In this document: positions 57,601 to 64,000 of the stretch, piece by piece | Layout of the letters: every line of letters begins with the position of its first letter | Position numbering within the stretch: position 1 is the stretch's first letter | Source: Dama dama | Taxonomy: Eukaryota > Chordata > Mammalia > Artiodactyla > Cervidae | Direction of reading: 5' to 3' | Assembly (NCBI RefSeq): GCF_033118175.1 | Contig: NC_083696.1 | Location: forward strand, 35,015,001-35,079,000 | Length of the DNA: 64,000 bases | Made by a program: the position numbers and the translations under genes | Notes under the pieces: model-generated | The model's database searches: none | What the model saw: the letters and a program-made list of their open reading frames with translations, nothing else | Told to the model about the DNA's origin: nothing

Positions 57601-60600
57601 CCCATGACCTGCCCAGTCAGAGAGGGGCACTGGTTTTCCGCGGAGGTTTGAGGGGAGGCTCGTCTGAGCGGGGGAGGATGGTCAATGGGGAGGCGAGTCG
57701 GTCCCTGCTCTGCCCTCCAGAGTCCCAGGTGGCAGGGAGCTGACTCTGCAGGCTTCAGTCCTCACCCCCCCAGCGCCCTCTCCTTTGAAGCCTGGGCTAA
57801 GGGAGGGTGGGGCGGGGTGCGGGGGGGAGTGGAGGCTTCTCAGCCGACCTCGGAATGTCCTTTCCTCCTGGGGTGGCTGCCAGCTCTGGCCTGGCCCACA
57901 GGCCCCCACAAGGCACTTCCTGTGTCCTTGGCCGCCCCCCCACCCCACCCCCATGCCTCTATGCCCCTGGGCAGATAGGCAAGGGATATGTGAGGCACAC
58001 AGGATGAACACAGGACAGACACAAGATGAACTCAGGGCCAGGAAGGCTTCCCAGGGGAGGCAGACCGCAGCGGGCAGCAGGCAGGTTGCCCGTTGTGCAG
58101 GCTCCGCTGGCCCCCAACTCTCCCTGCAGGCCTGGGGCTGGAGACATCTCAGCCCCCACCATCACCCACTCTGCCTGCTACACACGCGCTCCCCTCGTGC
58201 CCCTCTGACCCCCTCATCACTCCTGAGCTCCTCTAATTGTCCCTCTGACCCCCTCATCACTCCTGAGCTCCCCTCATGCCCCTCTGGCCCCCTCATCACT
58301 CCTGAGCTCCCGTCACGCCTGTCTGACGCCCTCATCACTCCTGCTGCAGAGCTGGATCGCTCCCTGGGGGTCTGAGCACATACATACCTCACACATACTG
58401 GGCATGAACATGAAATCACACAGAGTCACTCACAATCACGTGCACCCTGGATGAGAGCCCACGGTTCCCTGTGTATCACCACCGCCACTCAGCAGGCGTA
58501 GACATGCCCTCCCCTTCACCATCCCTGGCTTATGGAGCTGCCCCCTCCCGCTTCCTGTCCACCTGTCAGGCAGGGGGCGGGGTGGGAGGGCACAGAAGGG
58601 AGGTGTCAGTGTCCCCGGAGCTGTGGACGGACATTCCTTGCCTGGGTCAGATCACAGAAACTGCCTCCTTCCAGGAACCTGAGCCGGCTGTCCTCACGCC
58701 TTACCCAACACCCGAGGGTGGGACAGCTGGGCTGAGTGCTCACAGCAGCAAAAAGAGTGGTTAGAACGCAGGGAGGACTTCCCAAGTACGTAGGTGTGGT
58801 CATGTCGGTGGGTATTCCCATCCTGGTGCTTGGCACTGGCTCCGGCTTGCTGTGTGACCTCAGGCATGTCCCCAGCCCTCTCTGGCCATCTGCGTTCCCC
58901 AGAGTAAGGCAGCTGCCGACTCTATAAAGGGCTTCTTAAAAGGGTCTGATGGAGAGGCTGGGGACTGGGGCTGGGGTGAGTACACGCCAAGGGAACAACA
59001 CACACACACCCGCAGTCACACGTGTAGGCATGTGGTGTGAGCTGCATATACGGACCCTCCTACATACACTCCCACATTCCATCACACGTCACTCATGTCA
59101 CACACACACATGTAACACATACATGCACGTGAACAGTGCTGTCGTTTGTGTGGAGTCTTGTGTTCCTCGTTCTCTCCTGAGGGGAAGCCTGGAATGTGTC
59201 TTCAGCCAGGAGTGCACCCCGCTCACCCCAGCAACCAGAGGACCCGGTGGAGCCCCCTACCCTTGACCTCTGTTGCAGTCTCCCTCTGGAGATGGACGCA
59301 AGGTGGCAGGAGACGTGGGGCTGGGGCCAGTTCCCCCAGACATCACCTCCGTCCCGTGATTGATGAGCTGAGGCCCGCAGCCCCCCGCTCCCCGTGGTTC
59401 CCGCCTCCATTGAGCAGGTGGAGGGGGGCTCCCTCTCCATTCAGCCCTTGTTTTTCTTTAATTAAACATCTGGCTCTCTGTGGCCTGGGAAGCCTCAGAC
59501 CCTCGCTGACAGCACTCCCCACCCCCACCTCTGGCATTGCCGTTGGGTTGAAGAGGGAGAGCTGGGGGTTTGGGGCCCACCTGTCCCCACACTCGCACCA
59601 GGGACTGGGGGTTCAGGAACACCCTGACCGTGCTGTCCTCGCCCCCCCCCCCCAGTGCCGCCGCGGGAGCCTGTGCTCAGCTGCCGCTCCAACACTTATC
59701 CCAAGGGCTTCTACTGCACCTGGCATCTGCCCACTCCCACCTACATCCCCAACACCTTCAATGTGACTGTGCTGTGAGTAGACACACCCAGGACCCGGTC
59801 CAACCCTGACCTCTCCCAGACCCCCTCATGCCCTCCATCCACACCCTATAGCCCAGCCTTGGGCTTGGCCGTCCCCCAGCATCCACCCTGCCCGATCCTT
59901 GAGGTTGGTGATGGTGCCTGGGCTTCACCCCTCCCCAGGCACGGCTCCAAAGTGATGGTCTGTGAGAAGGACCCGGCCGTCAAGAACCGCTGCCACATCC
60001 GCTACATGCACCTGTTCTCCACCGTCAAGTACAAGGTTTCGATAAGTGTCAGCAATGCCCTGGGCCACAATGCCACAGCCATCACCTTCGATGAGTTCAC
60101 CATCGGTGCGTGGGGATTGCGGGGAGGCGGGGGGGCTCCCTGCTTCATCCTGCAGCGGGAGTGTGTAAGCGGATGTTTGCCAGAGGTGTGTATCAGCATG
60201 CGCGGGGATGTTTACGTGTGTCTGCCCAGGTGTGTGTGGAATGTGTAGCATGTACATCCACGCATGGCATGTACACGCCTGTGAACATTTGAGTGGATGC
60301 CCTTTACCTGCCGGGGCCGAGAGGCCTCTCCAGCAGCTCTTCCCCTCGTCTCTCTGGCTCCCAGAGCATGCAGGAGGGGGAGGGGGGCAGGCCGGGCCAG
60401 ACCCGTGTGCAGCTGCAGCCTCCAATCCACCCCCCCACAACCACGCTAATGGCTTCCTTACGGCCTGTGATGAATGAGGTGTCAGAATAGGAGACAGGAC
60501 TGGGACAGAGACCGCCCTCCTCCCAACCCCCATCCCAGCCAGACCCCCTGCCTGCCCCTGTCCCATCCCCAGCCAGACCCTCTGCCTCCGACCACACCCC

Positions 60601-61316
60601 CGCCACCACTGAGTCCTCAGCCAGACTCTACATGACCTCGGCCCTTAGCTGCTTCCATCAGGTCCTCAAGCCCACTTCCAACCCAGATCTGCAACACCTG
60701 TGAACTGTCTTTTAACCTTGACCGACAAAGCAGCTTCAAGCCCAGACTCTTCCAAGGGAGGCCGTGTCTTAGTTGGGAACTGGAAAAGTTGAGGTGGAAA
60801 GCCAGGCTTGGGGAGAGTATATGATGCTGGTACGGGAGTGGATGATCCAAGTGATGATGAGGGTCATGATAGAGCATGACACAGGCTTAGTGATTGGGAT
60901 GCTGGTCATCATGAGGATGGGGTTGGGATGAAATTTATGATGTTGATATCATGAGCTGGTGACAATGACTGTGGGCACAGTCATTGGTGATGACAGGGAT
61001 GTGAAAGGTGGAAGGAATGAGATGGTTGTTAACAGTAGTTGCCAAAGCTGACAACAGAGGAGACCAATGATTATCGATGTGCACTGGTTGTCATGGTGGC
61101 TGGGGTTGTTCCAAGAGATCAGTGTGGTACCAAAGCTGTGTTTCCTAAACAGTGAAGCCTGACCCTCCGGAAAACGTGGTAGCCCGGCCGGTGCCCAGCA
61201 ACCCTCGCCGGCTTGAAGTGACGTGGCAGACCCCGTCGACCTGGCCCGACCCTGAGTCCTTTCCTCTCAAGTTCTTCCTGCGCTATCGACCCCTCATCCT
61301 GGACCAGTGGCAGCAT
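48563..61316 (+). CDS. CNTFR: Ciliary neurotrophic factor receptor subunit alpha, 3'-partial
   Basis: Encodes the ligand-binding, GPI-anchored alpha receptor that recruits LIFR and gp130 for CNTF signalling (JAK/STAT) in neurons and muscle. Five coding exons are present: 48563-48647, 52855-53088, 59656-59773, 59939-60105 and 61153-61316. All have AG/GT ends and compatible phases, giving residues 1-256 of about 372. Visible parts: signal peptide (about 1-22), Ig domain (Cys46, Cys89), first fibronectin-type domain with Cys116, Cys127, Cys154 and Cys164, and the start of the second. Likely N-glycosylation sites are Asn60, Asn70, Asn142 and Asn190. The exons with WSXWS and the C-terminal GPI signal were not found before 64,000 and should lie further on. 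The frame is intact throughout. Confidence 0.97.
48935..49130 (+). mobile_element. Bov-tA SINE
   Basis: Lies in the first coding intron of CNTFR. Head altered at the extreme 5' end (GGTGGCTTAGATGGTAAAGA), B box GGTTCAATCCC, body CCATTCCAGTATTCTTACCT and tail GTCACAGAGTTGGACACAAC. Confidence 0.92.
50000..50350. repeat. Degenerate TG-rich array
   Basis: Diverged variants of GTGTGAGACTGTGTGCCTGT and GTGTCCTTGTAGCTGAGAC. The style matches other TG-rich arrays of this gene. Confidence 0.55.
51709..51760. promoter_or_regulatory. Nested palindrome with GTTAAC and TTAATT half-sites
   Basis: GTTAAC (51709-51714), AATTAAG (51721-51727), GGCCA-C-TGGCC (51729-51739), CTTAATT (51743-51749), GTTAAC (51755-51760). 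The order mirrors itself around position 51734 with one base of asymmetry. A third GTTAAC is at 51827-51832. HNF1/LIM-homeodomain-like sites; role inferred. Confidence 0.5.
52570..52650. repeat. CA-rich low-complexity stretch
   Basis: CTCTACACACACACTCTCTC and CAGTCACACACACAGTCCCC; a short degenerate microsatellite before the Ig exon. Confidence 0.7.
52855..53088 (+). CDS. CNTFR: CNTFR coding exon, Ig-like domain
   Basis: Follows CTCACCCCCCACAG and encodes residues 29-106 plus one base of Leu107. It carries the Ig cysteines in VTLPCGT and LYACFHRD, Trp57, and the NGT and NGS sequons. The donor is GTAAGTAT. Confidence 0.96.
53600..54900. mobile_element. Possible old medium-reiteration repeat, family not named
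   Basis: Phrases such as GGAGGCTATTGCTGGGATGC, GGTCATGTTGTTGAAAG, GAGCCCTGAAGACCATC and GTTATCAATGTTGCTGAGGG read like a known ancient mammalian repeat. A segment at about 54,050-54,470 (CAAGTAGTTTATTTGGCAGG) may be a separate insertion. Names and limits are uncertain. Confidence 0.35.
55690..56290. other. CNTFR: AT-rich block in CNTFR intron
   Basis: A sharp drop in GC relative to both sides, with AAAAATTATTTAATATTTAT and GATTATAAAAATATTCTGTT. No repeat family is recognised and there is no coding signal. It could be an unrecognised old insertion or a non-coding element. Confidence 0.4.
58201..58340. repeat. 39-40 base minisatellite, about 3.5 copies
   Basis: Unit CCCTCTGACCCCCTCATCAC then TCCTGAGCTCCCCTCATG. 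Copies begin near 58,201, 58,241, 58,280 and 58,319. The first two differ by only a few bases; the last is truncated. Confidence 0.92.
58995..59125. repeat. Degenerate CA-rich stretch
   Basis: ACACACACACCC, TCACACACACACATGTAACA and related variants; a decayed microsatellite. Confidence 0.7.
59656..59773 (+). CDS. CNTFR: CNTFR coding exon, fibronectin domain 1, first half
   Basis: Follows a C-rich tract ending CCCCCAG. It encodes LPPREPVLSCRSNTYPKGFY onwards to NTFNVTV and two bases of Leu146, with Cys116, Cys127 and the Asn142 sequon. The donor is GTGAGTAG; the next intron is only 165 bases. Confidence 0.96.
59939..60105 (+). CDS. CNTFR: CNTFR coding exon, fibronectin domain 1, second half
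   Basis: Follows CACCCCTCCCCAG. It encodes HGSKVMVCEKDPAVKNRCHI onwards to ATAITFDEFTI, with Cys154, Cys164 and the Asn190 sequon (NAT). It ends one base into Val202 at donor GTGCGTGG. Confidence 0.96.
60106..61152. other. CNTFR: CNTFR intron, no other exon
   Basis: The second half (60,830-61,110) is rich in ATGATG/GATGATG-type variants (GGATGATCCAAGTGATGATG, TGGGGTTGGGATGAAATTTA), a degenerate simple repeat. Nothing else is supported. Confidence 0.6.
61153..61316 (+). CDS. CNTFR: CNTFR coding exon, fibronectin domain 2, first half
   Basis: Follows GTTTCCTAAACAG. It encodes KPDPPENVVARPVPSNPRRL onwards to LRYRPLILDQWQH, residues 203-256, and ends in phase 0 at donor GTGAGTGC. The next exon, expected to begin with the Val-Glu-Leu-Ser segment and hold WSXWS, is not in the window. 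Confidence 0.96.
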
Positions 61317-63470
61317 GTGAGTGCCCTGCCCTGCCCTGCCCGGATCCTGACAGCCGGAATCAGAGCCACATGGCCTGGGAGGCCTTGCTGCTGGCTGTTC
61401 TAGTGGGAAGCCTGAGAGCAGTCAGAGAGGCTTTCTGGGGTGGAGGGTGGGCCTGGAAGGATGGATGGAGCTGAAGGGGGGCATCCTGATTGACCCCCAT
61501 TAGGACAGTCAAACACATCTGTCTGTGTGACTCCCCGGGATAGTGGAGAGAGATGCTGGGGGCAGATGGTGGCAGTGTTCCCCTTTTCTTGTCTCTGGCT
61601 TCATCCCTGATCAGACATCTCTCTTATACTCTGAACCAGGCTCTGGGCCTGGATCCAAGGGACAGGATAGTCCCTGTTCTCACAGATGGGCTCCAGGGGT
61701 CAGAATCAGGCAATAGAGTCAGGCTCAACCCAAGGTGTGAGTTCAGGCCATGACTAGTGTCATGGCTCCAAAGTCAAGCCTAGCTTAGGTGTCAGCTTAA
61801 AGTTATGGGTCAGAAGGTGATCTGGGCCAGGAAGCAAGCAGTGGACAGGGGCAGCACGGGGTCAGGCTGTTGTCTGGGATGCTGATCAAGCTACGAGAGA
61901 GAGCTCTGGGGATCTGCCAAGGGTTTGGGGCAGACTGGAGTTTCTCCTTGAGAGCCCGGGGTTATGGGTGCTGTGCGAGGGCTGGAGGTCTGAAGGCAAG
62001 GACTGGGGCTGGGAGGATGCTCCCCCAGGCAACCCAGGCTAGCACTGAGGGTCACCCTGTACCCCCACCACATCTGCCTGGTTCCAGCCCCATCTCCTCA
62101 TGCCCCCCTACCGGCTGGCCTTTAAAGTACGTAATTCAATTCCAGGGCGCCTGTCCTGGTTGCAGGCCTGGCCCCCACAAGGCTGCTTATATGCTCATAT
62201 GTTCCCTGACAGAGTCCGGAGTCCCTCCCGCCTGGCCAGCTGCCCACGACTAATGCATTGCTAATAACCAGGGTCTAGTTTCACAAGCCCCCCTCCCCTG
62301 CTAACGAGCTACAGGCAGCAGCCCTGCGTGTCGCGGTGCACACGCCTTGCCGTGGACCTGGCGCACTGCCCACCACACACACACGGGAACATGCACACAC
62401 ACACGTGGTCCCCAGCAGGGACCATGCTCCCACCATGCGTGTGACTAACGTGCCAAGGCCACGCACTGGCCTGCACCATGGGCAGAACTGACCCCCACGC
62501 TGACACGGGCAGAGCGGAGGACGTGGGTTCCATGGCAAGGACACGCGTGGCCTGTGGCCCACGTTAGCCCTGTTCCATGTCATGTCGGCATGGTGGTTGG
62601 CTAGATGTGTGGTTCTTTTGAACTTGAGTTTTGCTGTGAACAGCATTGACTGTCCCCAGTCCTTCGTCTTGGGGAGAGGCAGGTGTATGATGGGGCGGGG
62701 CGAGCAAAGAAAAACATCACTTGGCTTTTCAGGAGGAAGTGAGAGATACAGGCCAGGAATTGCACAAGAATGGGTACCCTGAGGTCTGGCAGGGGCTCTC
62801 AAAATGGACCGGGGGAGGCCAGCGCTGGGTCACAGCACCGGTTCCCTGCATCTTTCGGCCCTGGGCCTCACTCAGCAGGAAGGCCGGAGGGCATGTGGCC
62901 GCAGGCTGGAGGGAGGCCTCCTAGGCAAGGCAGATGCCAGCAACTCGAGAATTCCTGCCACTTGTGGGGCCATTCTCTGAAGGGGGTGGATTAAGGGATC
63001 AGTGAAAACCTGACTAGAAGGGCCCAGGCCTAGGAGACGTGGCTTCCTGGAGAGCCATGGGCTCCTAGGCCACAACACTAGAGGTATGATGGGTTGCTCA
63101 CCCTTGGCCTGCCAATGAGGTGGTCATTTGAACTGCTCCCCATGGTTCTCTCCCTTTGGGGATAGATCTGGGGGACAGAATCAAAGGAGGGGGCCTGAGA
63201 GTGGAATCCTGGCAAGGGGGAGAAGGAGCTGCATGAGCTGGGTTTACTTAGCAGAGGGAGTCTTTGCAGAGACGGAGGGGACCAGAGGTGGAACTGGGCT
63301 CCAGCTCCAGGAGGGGAGGGACTCTGAGTCCCACCCATCTTCTAGGGCTAGAGTAGGACTCACTGAGCCCAGGTCTGGGTCCAAAATGTCTTCCACACTG
63401 ACTCTGGCTCTACCCACACCTCCTGCCTGAGGCCCACAGACCCTGGAGGGGTTGGGAGGCCTTCCTGCCC
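61317..63470. other. CNTFR: CNTFR intron, no other exon found
   Basis: I searched by eye for the WSXWS exon and did not find it. A CA-rich patch lies at 62,370-62,405. An AT-rich patch at 62,120-62,275 (TTTAAAGTACGTAATTCAAT, GCTTATATGCTCATATGTTC, CTAATGCATTGCTAATAACC) may be a non-coding element. Confidence 0.55.
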
Positions 63471-63818
63471 CACTTGGACGCAGCTACGCACAGACACACA
63501 CAGACACACACTCGTACTCACAGGCTCTCAGCCTTCCCCCCCACTTGGACCCAGCTACACACACACACACACACATACACACACACACACACTTGTACTC
63601 ACAGGCTCTCAGCCTTCCCCCCCACCTGGACCCAGCTACACACACACACACACACACTTGTACTCACAGGCTGTCAGCCTTCCCCCCCACTTGGACCCAG
63701 CTACACACACACACACACACACACACTCAGGCTCTCAGCCTTCCCCCCCACCTGGACCCAGCTACACACACACTCGTACTCATAGGCTCTCAGCCTTCCC
63801 CCCAACTTGGACCCAGCT

Positions 63819-63853
<35 letters not shown>

Positions 63854-63969
63854 CTCTCAGCCTTACCCCCCACTTGGACCCAGCTACACGCACGCGCACA
63901 CACACACTTGTACTTACAGGCTCTCAGCCTCCCCCCACCTGGACCCAGCTACACGCAGGCGCGCGCGCG

Positions 63970-64000
<31 letters not shown>
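63471..64000. repeat. Composite minisatellite with embedded CA microsatellites, cut by window end
   Basis: Eight copies of a constant block (TACTCACAGGCTCTCAGCCT, a C run, then ACTTGGACCCAGCTACAC) separated by CA runs of varying length. The GGAC anchor occurs at 63476, 63547, 63628, 63693, 63754, 63809, 63876 and 63941, so spacing is 55-81 bases. CA runs vary in length and in ATAC or CGCG interruptions. It continues beyond 64,000. Confidence 0.95.

Larger units (their letters stand above)
53089..59655. other. CNTFR: CNTFR intron between Ig exon and fibronectin exons
   Basis: 6.6 kb without a supported exon. Parts: possible old repeats at 53,600-54,900; an AT-rich block at 55,690-56,290; CpG/CA-rich segments at 56,740-57,400; a minisatellite at 58,201; CA-rich sequence at 58,995-59,125. 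Confidence 0.6.

Noticed and set aside
58201..58340. CRISPR-like spaced repeats
   Set aside because: A head-to-tail minisatellite without unique spacers, in a mammalian intron.
61141..61152. Second U12-like intron, from TTTCCTAAAC before a CNTFR exon
   Set aside because: The matching donor is GTGCGTGG, an ordinary U2-type site, and the branch-like motif ends directly at the acceptor, too close for a U12 branch.
63474..63785. Open frame with Thr-His repeats and a repeated LSAFPPTWTQL segment
   Set aside because: It is a direct translation of the CA minisatellite inside an intron; no start context, no domain.
1..64000. A previously undescribed multi-gene system
   Set aside because: All supported coding sequence belongs to three well-known, functionally unrelated mammalian genes; the remaining sequence is introns, repeats and candidate regulatory DNA.

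Overview
This is mammalian nuclear DNA, almost certainly from a ruminant. It carries several Bov-tA SINEs (tRNA-like head plus BovB-type tail), BovB (RTE-class) LINE 3' ends and a CHR-type tRNA SINE. Older pan-mammalian repeats (MIR, L2, an L1 remnant, Tigger/MER2 and an MLT1 LTR) lie beside them. The gene order DCTN3, RPP25L, CNTFR, all on the + strand, matches the block on human 9p13.3, read here in the transcription direction. The species cannot be fixed from the sequence; a bovid such as cattle, sheep or goat fits best.

Layout: (1) 1 to about 6,070 holds DCTN3 from intron 1 to its poly(A) signal, six coding exons encoding residues 33-186; exon 1 lies before the window. Its last intron has the hallmarks of a U12-type (minor spliceosome) intron. 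(2) 6,070-9,660 holds a BovB piece next to a CpG-island promoter, then RPP25L, with one 5' UTR intron and a single-exon 163-residue CDS. (3) 9,660-26,000 is intergenic, with many SINE/LINE/DNA-transposon copies and some AT-rich blocks with paired homeodomain, POU or RFX motifs. (4) 26,300-28,950 is a large CpG-rich region that I read as the main CNTFR promoter with a first non-coding exon ending near 28,797. (5) 28,800-48,560 is the long 5' intron region, with a second CpG island at 39,340-39,960 (possible alternative first exon) and repeated degenerate CA/TG and TCTCTG arrays. (6) 48,563-61,316 holds five coding exons of CNTFR: signal peptide, Ig domain and the first part of the cytokine-receptor module, residues 1-256. 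The exons for the WSXWS segment and the GPI-anchor signal were not found before 64,000 and should lie beyond the window. (7) The window ends inside a composite CA minisatellite.

The three genes do unrelated jobs: DCTN3 is the small shoulder/sidearm subunit of dynactin, RPP25L an Alba-fold RNA-binding protein related to an RNase P/MRP subunit, and CNTFR the ligand-binding alpha receptor for CNTF. Nothing suggests a novel multi-gene system. The most interesting signals are the U12 intron, a nested palindrome in a CNTFR intron, several candidate non-coding regulatory blocks and the unusual load of degenerate minisatellites in CNTFR introns. All exon boundaries were read by eye from splice consensus, frame continuity and remembered family sequence; conservation claims are untested.
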